From the NCBI GenBank assembly GCA_019638515.1, contig JAHBTS010000007.1, positions 62,001 through 126,000 of the forward strand: DNA of 64,000 bases. Direction: 5' to 3'. The notes under the pieces are model-generated. The model searched no databases. It saw nothing but the letters and a program-made list of their open reading frames with translations, and was not told the origin of the DNA. Position 1 is the first letter of the stretch. Each line of letters starts with the position of its first letter. Positions 26,223 to 35,541 of this stretch are shown in pieces. A program made the position numbers and the translations under genes. The stretch is from Chitinophagales bacterium. GTDB taxonomy: Bacteria > Bacteroidota > Bacteroidia > Chitinophagales > LD1.

Positions 26223-29036
26223 ATGGAATATCGTTTTACAGAAATTGAAGAAAAGTGGAAACAAATTTGGAACGAAAGTAAGCTCTACCAAGTATCAGAA
26301 GTTCCTTCCCAACCAAAGTTTTATGCATTAAGTATGTTTCCGTATCCCAGTGGAGCCGGCTTACATGTTGGGCATCCTTTGGGCTATGTGGCGTGCGATA
26401 TCTATGCCCGTTTTAAAAGATTGAAAGGCTATAATGTATTGCACCCAATGGGCTACGATGCATTTGGTTTACCTGCAGAGCAATATGCCATAGAAACCGG
26501 CACACATCCTGCCACCACTACTGCAAAAGCAATTACCCGCTATCGCGAGCAACTCGATAAAATTGGTTTTAGCTTCGATTGGAGCAGAAAAGTAGTTACC
26601 TGCGAACCGGAGTATTACAAATGGACACAATGGATGTTTTTGCAGCTATTTAATAGTTGGTATAACCGCGAAAAACAACACGCAGAAAAAATAGACACCT
26701 TAATTCAGCATTTTGAAAAATATGGTTGTTCTACAGCTTGGAAACAGTTTAACCCCAACTTACACGAAACATTCTCTGCTGCCGATTGGGCAAAATTCAG
26801 TTCGAGCAAAAAAGAACAAATTCTACAGTTTTACCGTTTAGCATACCGCTCATTCACAGAGGTAAACTGGTGCGAAGCCTTAGGTTGCGTATTGGCAAAC
26901 GATGAGGTTAAAGATGGAAAAAGTGAACGCGGTGGGTTTCCGGTGGAACGCAAAAAAATGCGTCAATGGAGCTTGCGCATTACCGAATATGCCGATAGAT
27001 TATTAGAAGGTTTACAACGCATAGAATGGAGCGAAAGCATTAAAGACCAGCAGCGCAATTGGATTGGCAGAAGCGAAGGCTGCTTACTCAATTTTATGAT
27101 GGAATTGCTGCCTTTAGACCTTACTGTTTTCACCACAAGAATAGACACCATATTTGGCGCAACATTTATTGTAGTGGCTCCGGAACACGAACTACTTGAT
27201 AAGATAGTTACAGAAGACCAGCGTCCTGCCATAAACGAATATTTAGCTTATGTAAAAAGCCGCAGCGATATAGAACGGCAACAAGAAAAAAAGGTAACGG
27301 GCTGCTTTACCGGGTCTTATGCCATTCATCCGTTTACACAAGAAAAAGTTCCCGTTTGGATTGCCGAATATGTTTTGGCAGGATACGGAACAGGAGTAGT
27401 AATGGGCGTGCCGGCAGACGATGAGCGCGACAAAAAGTTTGCCGAAAAGTTTGAACTTCCAATAGTTGAAATCATAGATAAGTCTATGCATTCGGGAGCC
27501 ACCATAGAAGACAAAGTTGGCACCATGATAAACAGCGATTTCTTAAATGGAATGGAAGTAGTGGATGCCATAGAAACCATGCTCCACAAAGTAGAAGAAA
27601 TGGGAATAGGCAAGCGCAAGACCAACTATAAATTACGCGATGCCAGTTTCAGCCGCCAACGCTATTGGGGCGAGCCTTTCCCAATTTGCTACAATATACA
27701 AGGCGATTCCGACACTCCATTTATTGACGATAACACTGCCGATATTGCCGATATTCCGGTAGCACTTTCTGAAACTGAATTGCCGCTAGAACTCCCTGCT
27801 GTAGATAGTTTTAAACCGTCTGGCGATGGCCGCTCTCCGCTGGCAAACAACAAAGATTGGTTACAGAATAAATATGAAACCGATACCATGCCGGGCTATG
27901 CCGGCAGCAGCTGGTACTTTTTGCGGTATATAGATCCACACAACCAACAAGCATTTGCTGCAAAAGAAAAATTAGACTATTGGCAGCAAGTAGATTTATA
28001 TGTTGGCGGCAGCGAACATGCCGTGGGGCACTTACTCTACGCACGTTTTTTTACCAAAGTACTTTTCGATTTAAAATACATCTGCTTTGATGAACCATTT
28101 AAAAGAATGGTAAACCAAGGTATGATACAAGGAAGAAGCGCCTTTGTATTTCAAAACATTGAAAGCAAAAGATTTATTTCTGCCAACCTTCTTAATGGAA
28201 ACGAACAAGGTAGATTTATTCATTGCGACCTTCAACTAATTGAAGACGACAAACTAAATATAGAAGCCTTTAAACAATGGCGACCAGAATACAGCGATTT
28301 TACTTTTGAAGTAGATGAAAGCAAGCAGTTTATGGTACAACGTGAAGTTGAAAAAATGTCGAAATCAAAATATAACGTTGTGAATCCCGATGATGTAATT
28401 GCCAAATATGGAGCAGATACTTTCCGTTTGTTTGAGATGTTTTTAGGCCCAATTGAGCTCAGTAAACCTTGGGACGATAAGGGTATTAGCGGCTGCTATA
28501 ACTTTTTGCGAAAATGTTGGCGCTTGTTTTTTGATAACGAAGGTAAATGGCTGGTTACCGATAACGAGCCAACCAAAGAAGAATTAAAATCGCTACATAA
28601 GCTGCTAAAAAAAGTAGAGCACGATGTAGAGCAATTGAGTTTCAATACTTCTGTGTCGGCATTTATGATTTGCGTAAATGAGCTTACCGATTTAAAATGC
28701 CACACCAGAGCAATACTTCAAGATATAGTAATTGCACTGGCACCATTTGCACCATTTATTTCCGAAGAGCTTTTTGCTAAGCTAGGAAATACAAGCAGTG
28801 TACACACCGCTTCTTTTCCAGCATTTAATGAGCAATACTTGGTTGAAAACTCTTTTACATATCCTGTAAGCGTAAACGGAAAATTGCGTGCCACCATAGA
28901 ATTGCCTTTAGATATGGAACAAACTGCCGTACAGGAAAAAGTATTGGCATTGGAGCAGGTACAAAAGTGGCTCGAAGGCAAGCCCGTAAAAAAGTTCATC
29001 TTCGTAAAAGGTAAGATAGCCAATATCGTAGCTTAG
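26223..29036 (+). CDS. leuS: Leucyl-tRNA synthetase
   Basis: Class I aminoacyl-tRNA synthetase charging tRNA-Leu. The HIGH box reads HVGH at residues 48-51 (within YPSGAGLHVGHPLGY) and the KMSKS loop lies near residue 710 (EKMSKSKYNVVNPDDV). The editing domain contains TRIDTIFGATFIVVAPEH and GTGVVMGVPADDERD. The 937-residue length suits the Bacteroidota form. ATG 26223 (MEYRFTEIEEKWKQIW) is chosen over an upstream TTG at 26208. The SMR gene starts 5 bases after the stop. Confidence 0.97.
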   Translation: MEYRFTEIEEKWKQIWNESKLYQVSEVPSQPKFYALSMFPYPSGAGLHVGHPLGYVACDIYARFKRLKGYNVLHPMGYDAFGLPAEQYAIETGTHPATTTAKAITRYREQLDKIGFSFDWSRKVVTCEPEYYKWTQWMFLQLFNSWYNREKQHAEKIDTLIQHFEKYGCSTAWKQFNPNLHETFSAADWAKFSSSKKEQILQFYRLAYRSFTEVNWCEALGCVLANDEVKDGKSERGGFPVERKKMRQWSLRITEYADRLLEGLQRIEWSESIKDQQRNWIGRSEGCLLNFMMELLPLDLTVFTTRIDTIFGATFIVVAPEHELLDKIVTEDQRPAINEYLAYVKSRSDIERQQEKKVTGCFTGSYAIHPFTQEKVPVWIAEYVLAGYGTGVVMGVPADDERDKKFAEKFELPIVEIIDKSMHSGATIEDKVGTMINSDFLNGMEVVDAIETMLHKVEEMGIGKRKTNYKLRDASFSRQRYWGEPFPICYNIQGDSDTPFIDDNTADIADIPVALSETELPLELPAVDSFKPSGDGRSPLANNKDWLQNKYETDTMPGYAGSSWYFLRYIDPHNQQAFAAKEKLDYWQQVDLYVGGSEHAVGHLLYARFFTKVLFDLKYICFDEPFKRMVNQGMIQGRSAFVFQNIESKRFISANLLNGNEQGRFIHCDLQLIEDDKLNIEAFKQWRPEYSDFTFEVDESKQFMVQREVEKMSKSKYNVVNPDDVIAKYGADTFRLFEMFLGPIELSKPWDDKGISGCYNFLRKCWRLFFDNEGKWLVTDNEPTKEELKSLHKLLKKVEHDVEQLSFNTSVSAFMICVNELTDLKCHTRAILQDIVIALAPFAPFISEELFAKLGNTSSVHTASFPAFNEQYLVENSFTYPVSVNGKLRATIELPLDMEQTAVQEKVLALEQVQKWLEGKPVKKFIFVKGKIANIVA

Positions 29037-29040
29037 CATA

Positions 29041-29370
29041 ATGGCTCATTGGGTTACACTAATTATTGCAGGCTTGTTTGAAACTGCCTTTGCTGCATGC
29101 CTCGGCAAAGCCAAGTCTGCATCGGGTGCTGCTGCGTTTTATTGGTATGCCGGATTTTTAATTTGCCTCACCATTAGCATGGTATTGCTGGTAAAAGCAA
29201 GTAAGCATTTACCCATTGGCACAGCCTATGCCGTTTGGACCGGTATTGGAGCCGTAGGAACCGCCATAGTTGGAATGGTATTTTTTAAAGAATCGGCAGA
29301 TTTTTGGCGCGTATTCTTTTTAGCTACATTGATTGGTTCAATTATTGGATTAAAAGCCGTATCGGAGTGA
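29041..29370 (+). CDS. Small multidrug resistance (SMR) family exporter, Gdx/SugE-like
   Basis: A 109-residue inner-membrane protein with four transmembrane helices. The essential membrane glutamate is in GLFETAFAACLGK (Glu14), and GTAYAVWTGIGAVGTAIVGM matches the Gdx/SugE subgroup, whose members export guanidinium; Qac-type members export quaternary ammonium compounds. It probably works as an antiparallel homodimer, as there is only one SMR gene here. No guanidine riboswitch is possible, because leuS ends 4 bases upstream. Confidence 0.88.
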   Translation: MAHWVTLIIAGLFETAFAACLGKAKSASGAAAFYWYAGFLICLTISMVLLVKASKHLPIGTAYAVWTGIGAVGTAIVGMVFFKESADFWRVFFLATLIGSIIGLKAVSE

Positions 29371-29380
29371 TAAAAAAATG

Positions 29381-29452
29381 TAGTCTCAGCGGGAATCGAA
29401 CCCACATCAAAAGTTTAGGAAACTTCTATTCTATCCGTTGAACTATGAGACC
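29381..29452 (-). tRNA. tRNA-Arg (anticodon CCT)
   Basis: A full cloverleaf folds on the minus strand: acceptor GGTCTCA / TGAGACT with a G1-U72 wobble and discriminator A, D arm GTTC/GAAT, anticodon arm GAAGT-TTCCTAA-ACTTT (anticodon CCT, reading AGG), a 4-base variable loop, and T arm GTGGG-TTCGAAT-CCCGC. CCA is not encoded. It is 72 bases long and lies just after the SMR gene, on the opposite strand. Confidence 0.95.
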
Positions 29453-29530
29453 AACAATGCACCAACATTTGGCGCAACAAATAAATTGAATTTACTGCAT
29501 TCTTAAAATACAAAATCGTATTTGCTTATG

Positions 29531-30298
29531 CTATAAATCGTTCTTATTGAATTTGCGCAGCGATATAGCAAATGGCACCGCAATCCATGTAGAAAGTAGT
29601 CCGAAAGAAAGCAGCATTCCCCAACTATTACCAAAATAGTTTTGAAAAACAGCACCCGTGAATCCCAGCATGGCTGAAACATCTAAGCGCATTAAAATTA
29701 AAATTCGACACAAATCTACCGGACTTAATGCACTCAGCCCCACCACTATTTTTTCAATTGGATAATCTGCAAACTGTAGGAATAAAAACAATACTAACCC
29801 ATCGAACAGCAATGCAAAGTATAACCACAACATAATAGACAAGCCAATTCCCTTAGCTTTATCTCTGGTAAGTATGCTGCACAAAAATGCTACCGACACA
29901 AAAATTACGGTAAGCATAATACCCGCAGCAATCATAATAAGTGCAGTACCCAAATCGGCAAATAGCAACAGCGGTATGCCCGTTCCAAGCAAATAAGCAG
30001 CCGCCATACTTAGCGATAAGCCAATAAACAATGCTATCCAAATTTTACTGCGCTTTATAGGCTGGCTCACCAGCAATTCTATAAACTCACTGCTGTTATA
30101 TACATATATAGTTGAAAACAATACCGACACCAGCGGCACAGTAAGCAACACTATGTTTAATACCGTAAGTAAACCCTTGGCAGTATTGTCTTCCAAACTA
30201 AATGCGCTCCACGAAAACAGCGCCAGCATAATGGTATATGCAATTACAATCTTGTTTTTTAATATATCTATGGCCACATATTTCAAAACCTTCATCAT
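29531..30298 (-). CDS. nosY: Nos ABC transporter permease NosY
   Basis: Membrane subunit of the NosDFY ABC complex, which is needed to mature the copper centres of nitrous-oxide reductase. The 255-residue protein has six hydrophobic helices and begins ILKNKIVIAYTIMLALFSWS; the stretch SSEFIELLVSQPIKRSKIW is typical of NosY. It overlaps nosF by 4 bases, which suggests translational coupling, and is the last gene of the operon. The tRNA-Arg gene lies about 80 bases downstream. Confidence 0.9.
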   Translation of the reverse strand: MMKVLKYVAIDILKNKIVIAYTIMLALFSWSAFSLEDNTAKGLLTVLNIVLLTVPLVSVLFSTIYVYNSSEFIELLVSQPIKRSKIWIALFIGLSLSMAAAYLLGTGIPLLLFADLGTALIMIAAGIMLTVIFVSVAFLCSILTRDKAKGIGLSIMLWLYFALLFDGLVLFLFLQFADYPIEKIVVGLSALSPVDLCRILILMRLDVSAMLGFTGAVFQNYFGNSWGMLLSFGLLSTWIAVPFAISLRKFNKNDL

Positions 30299-31005
30299 AT
30301 AGCACTCGATTTTAGTAGGTGAAGAATAGACTTGGCAATGGTTTCTTGCTGTGTATCGGCTTTAAGCGCTGTTACATCTTTATGCAAAATCAATCTACCC
30401 TCTTGCATAAAAATCACTTGGCTCACTACATCCTCTAATTCACTAAGCAGGTGCGATGTAATAAGAATAAGGCAGCCTCTATTTTTTGCGTCAATAATTT
30501 TTTGCTTTAAAATTTCAGAAGCAATAGGATCTAAACCCGCTGTTGGCTCATCTAAAATAAGCACCTTTGTACGAAACATAAAAGCAAGCGTAGCACTTAC
30601 TTTTTGGGTAGTTCCTCCGCTGAGCGTGCGCATCTTTTTAGGCAGCATTTTAGCCAACTCAAATTGCTCATAAAGATCGCTATCTAAATTAGCTTCAACT
30701 TTGCGGATGCTTTTAATCATTTCCAATACCTGCCCAATAGACATGTTTTCCGGGTAGCGACCAATTTGTGGCATATAGCCAATATGCTGGCGGTAATTAT
30801 TATCGTTTTTAATGTTCTTTCCATCAAAAATAATATCACCTTTTTCGGGAATTACCATTCCCAAGATAGATTTAATGAGTGTGGTTTTACCACAGCCGTT
30901 TGGACCAATAAGCGCAATACATTCTCCGGCTTTCAAACTTAGATTTAAATTATCTAAGGCTCGTAATTTCCCGAAATGTTTGGTTAGGTTTTTAATTTCA
31001 ATCAT
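30295..31005 (-). CDS. nosF: Nos ABC transporter ATP-binding protein NosF
   Basis: ATPase subunit of NosDFY. It has Walker A GPNGCGKTT (about residues 34-42), the Q-loop in YMPQIGRYPENM, the signature LSGGTTQK, Walker B VLILDEPTAGLDP and the switch ITSHLL. The length is 236 residues. Four-base overlaps with nosD upstream and nosY downstream bind the three genes into one translational unit, and this context is what identifies it as NosF rather than another ABC ATPase. Confidence 0.93.
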   Translation of the reverse strand: MIEIKNLTKHFGKLRALDNLNLSLKAGECIALIGPNGCGKTTLIKSILGMVIPEKGDIIFDGKNIKNDNNYRQHIGYMPQIGRYPENMSIGQVLEMIKSIRKVEANLDSDLYEQFELAKMLPKKMRTLSGGTTQKVSATLAFMFRTKVLILDEPTAGLDPIASEILKQKIIDAKNRGCLILITSHLLSELEDVVSQVIFMQEGRLILHKDVTALKADTQQETIAKSILHLLKSSAI

Positions 31006-32240
31006 AATGTATAAGGTACCATTCGAGGCTTGTTGTCAATAAAATTTTCGGGTGTAAGCGATGGTAGTATGCGTTCTGATTTATCTAAAAGACTTATCAT
31101 GAAACTTCGATACAACAGCATGGCTGGCGGGTTTTTCTCTACAATTACGGAATACAAACTTAATGGGCGATATGGCACATCGCCAATCTTATCTTTATTC
31201 AAATCGTAGCCTTCGTATTTATCCCAATAATTTTCGGAAAAATGATTGAGTGTAAGTGTGCCATTGGTAGTTATATCAAAAGTATTTCCAACAAAATTAT
31301 TGCGCTCTACTTTATTATCTACACAGTTTGCCTGAATGCGCATTCCCCATCCGTTCCCCTTAAACACATTGTGTTCTGCGGTTATTCTATTCGTCCCATC
31401 AAAGAAAATTCCAGTAGTGTTTTTATAGAATTTATTTCCAGAAAGATAGCAATCTGAAAGTTCTTTAAACAATACGCCATAAGCCGCATCGCCCCAACTT
31501 TCTTCAAATGTATTGTTTATCATTATTACCCTTTTAGTAAACATAACAGCCACTCCTGCCCCATTTTGCTTAAAGTAATTGGTAATATAGGCGCAACTGT
31601 GCGAAAACATAAAGTGCAAGCCGTAGCGCAAATTGTAGTGTGCCACATTTCGCCAAACCACAGATGCGGTAACAAACTCAAGGTATATGCCATCTCTGTG
31701 CCCGTGTACTTTGTTTCCAATAATTTGCATACTGTCGCACTTCCAAAGATGCACACCATTGGCAGATTGGCTTTCTACTTTTTGTGAAGCCGTAATGCGG
31801 TTATTCTTCACAATACAATGTTTGGAGTATTGAAAGTAAACGCCAAAATAATTATTGAGCAGCGTGTTGTCTTCTACAACCACGTATTCCACATCGTATG
31901 CTTTAATTGCGCCCGGATCGCTCATTACCATTCTGCCACAATTTTGAAGGTGCAATCCTTTTATGAGAACATGGCTGCTTTTTACTGAAATAATTTCATA
32001 CTTCAATTCGCCATCCAGTATAGGCCTGCCAACTCCAATTAAAGCAAGCGGCTTGTCTATAACAAGATTACCTTCTTTGTACGTACCGGAATGAACAAGA
32101 ACCGTATCGCCACTGCCGGCTGCCGCTAATGCTGCTTTTATGGTACTGTGCTGTACTCCTTTACCCACTGCAATTACAGCAGCATGTGCTGCATTTAGCA
32201 GGATGCTACAATACATCAAGAACCATACTGCATGTTTCAT
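31002..32240 (-). CDS. nosD: Periplasmic copper-maturation protein NosD
   Basis: Periplasmic parallel beta-helix protein that works with NosFY (and copper-carrying NosL) in building the CuZ site of NosZ. A Sec signal peptide (MKHAVWFLMYCSILLNAAHA) is followed by GDTVLVHSGTYKEGNLVIDKPLALIGVGRPILDG and many PbH1-type coils such as VVEDNTLLNNYFGVYFQYSKH and SVVWRNVAHYNLRYGLHFMFSH, and the NYWDKYEGYDLNKDKIGDVPYRP segment common to NosD. Length is 412 residues. It starts 4 bases after the NosL fusion gene. Confidence 0.95.
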   Translation of the reverse strand: MKHAVWFLMYCSILLNAAHAAVIAVGKGVQHSTIKAALAAAGSGDTVLVHSGTYKEGNLVIDKPLALIGVGRPILDGELKYEIISVKSSHVLIKGLHLQNCGRMVMSDPGAIKAYDVEYVVVEDNTLLNNYFGVYFQYSKHCIVKNNRITASQKVESQSANGVHLWKCDSMQIIGNKVHGHRDGIYLEFVTASVVWRNVAHYNLRYGLHFMFSHSCAYITNYFKQNGAGVAVMFTKRVIMINNTFEESWGDAAYGVLFKELSDCYLSGNKFYKNTTGIFFDGTNRITAEHNVFKGNGWGMRIQANCVDNKVERNNFVGNTFDITTNGTLTLNHFSENYWDKYEGYDLNKDKIGDVPYRPLSLYSVIVEKNPPAMLLYRSFMISLLDKSERILPSLTPENFIDNKPRMVPYTL

Positions 32241-32244
32241 ATTG

Positions 32245-33282
32245 CTAGTGATGGTGCCCTGAATGTTGTGAAGAAGATGCGGTTATATCTGCCCAACTCT
32301 TTACTGTGGTTTGATGTTCGGCAGCCAACTTTTCGGCATCGGTTTTTGCAGAAAATGCCGCAGTACCTCCGCCCATTGGGCTTGCAATTTCCTCGCTTTG
32401 TACATACCACGCCTGTGTGGCATCTATCAATTCGTTTTCTGCCAAAAAATTACCTACATAGTACTTTGCAATATCTTTTGTATTTTGATTAGCTACATAA
32501 CCATTCAAACAACTTACATCATCAAACTTATATACTCTGCCTTTTTGAGTAATAATTTCTGCGGCAAAACGCCCTTCGGAAATAGACATTTTACAATTGG
32601 CACAGGCATCTTTGTGAAGGTTTATTGCCTCCGGCCCATTGCTTCCGCAAGCAACTACAGAAAGAGATAATGCTACTAAAACTGCAACTGCTCCTCCTTT
32701 TTTGAATTTTGAAAACACTTTAGTTTCAATAAGTACGGCAATTACAAGTAACAGACCTGCTCCTATAAACAACCAACCTCCTAAAGCCGGAATTGAATAT
32801 GCACCAAAGTTCAATAATTGCTTAAAGCCTATTAGTGGTGGTTGGTATGCCATGCCGGGTACTTTAATGGCTGCATTTGGATCGAGGTTGTGCCCATAAT
32901 CGTATTCCCATTTCCAAAAATCTACCATTGCTAATACCCCAAAGAGTACAAATAGTGCCAATATTGTGTACAGCATTTTTTTACGGGCTATAATAGCTGT
33001 AAACACAAATAATGCTGCATAAATGCCAATAATGTATGGTAGCACTTTAAACTCTATAAAATCATCGGTATGCAATGTTTTCATGCCGATATAGTGGTTT
33101 AGTCCATTTATGATATCTACATCTCCGGCCAACTTATTTGCCCAAATTTGCAGCCCTAAACCTTCCGGATATTGTGGAGCATCTAATGAAATGCTCCAAA
33201 TGGGCACAAAGAGTGATATAACTAATGCTACTGCTGCAACTACCAGCAAAGCTTTTGAGATAAGTGATATTTTGTTTTCCAT
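32245..33282 (-). CDS. Membrane protein fused to NosL copper-chaperone domain
   Basis: A 345-residue fusion. Residues 1-190 form a membrane protein with four hydrophobic helices (about 10-29, 80-99, 103-122 and 161-186), of the kind often found as a separate gene in Bacteroidota nos clusters. Residues 195-345 are a NosL-like copper chaperone with the CANCKM site (Cys227, Cys230, Met232) and a His-rich tail HSGHHH. At the joint, KKGGAVAVLVALSLSVVAC is a complete lipoprotein signal with lipobox Cys212. A GTG at 32718 (codon 189) could start the NosL part alone. The gene lies between nosZ and nosD. Confidence 0.88.
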   Translation of the reverse strand: MENKISLISKALLVVAAVALVISLFVPIWSISLDAPQYPEGLGLQIWANKLAGDVDIINGLNHYIGMKTLHTDDFIEFKVLPYIIGIYAALFVFTAIIARKKMLYTILALFVLFGVLAMVDFWKWEYDYGHNLDPNAAIKVPGMAYQPPLIGFKQLLNFGAYSIPALGGWLFIGAGLLLVIAVLIETKVFSKFKKGGAVAVLVALSLSVVACGSNGPEAINLHKDACANCKMSISEGRFAAEIITQKGRVYKFDDVSCLNGYVANQNTKDIAKYYVGNFLAENELIDATQAWYVQSEEIASPMGGGTAAFSAKTDAEKLAAEHQTTVKSWADITASSSQHSGHHH

Positions 33283-33364
33283 GATTTATTGTTTTGGCAG
33301 TTGCCAAAGTAGTCTCAATTTCGGTAAAGAAAATATTTGGCTCGCTTGCCTATGAACTAAAATT

Positions 33365-33404
33365 ACAAAGGGCAGTTTGTTCTATTGAACTTGCTGCCCT
33401 TTGT
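33365..33404 (-). terminator. Hairpin downstream of nosZ, possible partial terminator
   Basis: An 11-bp perfect stem ACAAAGGGCAG / CTGCCCTTTGT (33365-33375, 33394-33404) is followed on the minus strand only by TAATTTT. With this weak T run it could reduce read-through from nosZ into the accessory genes or protect the nosZ mRNA 3' end. Confidence 0.55.
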
Positions 33405-33437
33405 CGATTATCTAAAATTTATTTAACAGTACTTCCT

Positions 33438-35408
33438 TTACTTGGCAGCAGGCTTGTTTAAGCTGAACGTAAGAGGAACATTGCTTCCTTTAGGAGATAC
33501 TCTTACATATCCTGCCATTTCTTGGTGAAGTGCAGAACAGAAGTCGGTGCAATAGATTGGGAAAATTCCGGTGCGGTCTGGAACCCATTTTAAAGTAACA
33601 GTTTCACCAGGCATTATTAACAATTCTCCATTATTGGCACCTTTTACACCAAATCCGTGAGGCACATCCCAGTCTTGTTCCAAGTTGGTTACGTGGAAGT
33701 AAACTTCATCACCCAATTTCACACCTTCGATATTATCCGGAGCAAAGTGAGAGCGGATAGCTGTGATGTACACATGTACTTTGTTGCCTTCTCTTACTAC
33801 TTTAGTTTCGCCTTCGCCTTTTGCTACATAAGGATGTTTATTAGCAGCAATATCGAATATCTTCACTTGATTATTCTTAACTAAATCTGCCGGAACTGCT
33901 TGCGCATAGTGCGGCTCGCCAATGGTTGGGAAGTCTAATATCAACTGCATTTTTTCGCCACTGATATCAAACAACTGAGCACTTTGCGATAATTCAGGAC
34001 CGGTAGGCAGGTAACGGTCTTTAGTAATTTTATTGTAAGCTACTAAGTATTTGCCTACAGGTTTTTTAGTGTTACCACCTACAACCATTAAGTGTCCTAC
34101 AGAATAGTAAGTAGGTTGGCGGTCAATAACTTTCAAATCTTTGATATTCCATTTTACTACTTCAGAAGATACAAACATTGAAGTGTAAGCATTTCCGTTT
34201 GCATCAAATTCTGTGTGTAAAGGTCCTAAGCCTGGTTTTTGAACTTCGCCATACAATGCAGCTTCGTATTTAATAACCGGGATGCCGCTGTATTTTTCTT
34301 GTTCAAAGTTTTTGTCGGCAATTGCTTTTTGTATTTTATCGAAACTGAACACAGGCAATAAAGCTGCTAATTTACCGCTACCTACAATGTATTCACCGGT
34401 TGGATCTACATCGCATCCGTGTGGAGATTTTGGACAAGGGATAAAGTAAACGATATCGGGGTATTCTGCTACATCCAATACAGTTACTTCATTTTTAATT
34501 TCGGAAGTAGCGGTATGTGTTTCTTCACTAAATTTATTGTGAGCATACTTAACAGCTTTCTTAGTTCCTTTTCCTGCTTTGATATATTCTTCGGCTTTTT
34601 TCCAGTTTACAGCCATGATAAAGTCTTTATCATTTTTAGAAGCGTTTACTTCTTGCAGAGTGTTTGCTTGTTCAGTATTGTAAGTGCTAAAGAAGAACCA
34701 TCCGTGCGACTTACCTTTACCGCAACGTGCTAAATCGAAGTTTACACCCGGAGTTTTTAACTGGAATGCGATATTCATTTCGCCAGATGTTTTATCTACA
34801 CTTACAAAGCTGATATGGCCTTTAAAGTTCTCTTTGTAAGTATCAATTGAAACATCACTTGCTTCGCCATCTTCTGGTACGCTGAAACGAGTTCCTGCTA
34901 CAATGTACTCAGAGTTTTCTGTTCCGAACGGGGAGCTGTGGTTGCCACCGCTGTTGGGCAATTCAATAATTTCGGCTGTGCGGAAAGTTTTTAAATCTAC
35001 ACGAGCCAAGCGTGGTGTGTTGTTACCATTTACAAATACCCATTTACCATCGGCAACGCCATCGGTCATAGACATTTCTACGTGGTGTAAATCGTCCCAA
35101 GGCACAAATCCATGCGAAGTATTCAACATTGGCTTTGTTTCTTCGCTGTAACCCCAGCCTTTTTCAGGATCTACAGAAAACACGGGAATAACGCGCAGCA
35201 AACGTCCGCTCGGCAAACCGTAAACGCTTAACTGTCCGCTAAAACCACCAGAAACAAAGTTGTAAAACTCATCGAACTTGCCCGGGGCTACATAAACTTT
35301 TGAAGCGGCATCTCCGCTTACAGCATTGTTGGTGCTCTTTGGCTTACAAGAGCTAAAGTACAATGCAGTTAATGCACATAGTGCAATTGTTATTTTTTGG
35401 TACGACAT
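33438..35408 (-). CDS. nosZ: Nitrous-oxide reductase, clade II (lipoprotein type)
   Basis: Copper enzyme that reduces N2O to N2, the last step of denitrification. It starts with a Sec lipoprotein signal (lipobox FSSC, Cys21) and not a Tat signal, the mark of clade II. The N-terminal seven-blade propeller holds CuZ histidines (WDDLHHVEMSMTDG near residue 107, and PHGCD, GPLHTEF further on). The cupredoxin domain has the CuA ligands CTDFCSALHQEM (Cys620, Cys624, His628, Met631). The length of 656 residues is normal. It is preceded by a cytochrome c gene and followed by maturation genes. Confidence 0.97.
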   Translation of the reverse strand: MSYQKITIALCALTALYFSSCKPKSTNNAVSGDAASKVYVAPGKFDEFYNFVSGGFSGQLSVYGLPSGRLLRVIPVFSVDPEKGWGYSEETKPMLNTSHGFVPWDDLHHVEMSMTDGVADGKWVFVNGNNTPRLARVDLKTFRTAEIIELPNSGGNHSSPFGTENSEYIVAGTRFSVPEDGEASDVSIDTYKENFKGHISFVSVDKTSGEMNIAFQLKTPGVNFDLARCGKGKSHGWFFFSTYNTEQANTLQEVNASKNDKDFIMAVNWKKAEEYIKAGKGTKKAVKYAHNKFSEETHTATSEIKNEVTVLDVAEYPDIVYFIPCPKSPHGCDVDPTGEYIVGSGKLAALLPVFSFDKIQKAIADKNFEQEKYSGIPVIKYEAALYGEVQKPGLGPLHTEFDANGNAYTSMFVSSEVVKWNIKDLKVIDRQPTYYSVGHLMVVGGNTKKPVGKYLVAYNKITKDRYLPTGPELSQSAQLFDISGEKMQLILDFPTIGEPHYAQAVPADLVKNNQVKIFDIAANKHPYVAKGEGETKVVREGNKVHVYITAIRSHFAPDNIEGVKLGDEVYFHVTNLEQDWDVPHGFGVKGANNGELLIMPGETVTLKWVPDRTGIFPIYCTDFCSALHQEMAGYVRVSPKGSNVPLTFSLNKPAAK

Positions 35409-35470
35409 AATACTGAATTAAATATTAAAAATTGGTTGTTAACTTGTTTTGGGTGTGTACTTCGTCCACC

Positions 35471-35499
35471 TACACTACATATATACTTAATGTAGTATA
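35471..35499. repeat. Inverted repeat between the nos cytochrome and nosZ
   Basis: TACACTACAT (35471-35480) and ATGTAGTATA (35490-35499) pair over 10 bp with one mismatch and a 9-base spacer. The arms are A/T-rich and no T run follows, so it may be an RNA processing or stabilising hairpin, or an operator for nosZ, rather than a terminator. Confidence 0.5.
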
Positions 35500-35541
35500 G
35501 CAATTATGCGATTTTAAAAACGCTGTTCTTATTGAGGCAAC

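Noticed and set aside
29371-29530. Guanidine or other riboswitch near the SMR gene.
   Set aside because: The SMR start is 5 bases after leuS, leaving no room, and the following gap holds the tRNA-Arg and plain A/T-rich sequence.
32245-33282. NosL fusion as a frameshift artefact.
   Set aside because: The frame is continuous through the joint with no overlapping start-stop pair; both halves read well in the same frame. Only a lost stop codon could hide separate genes.
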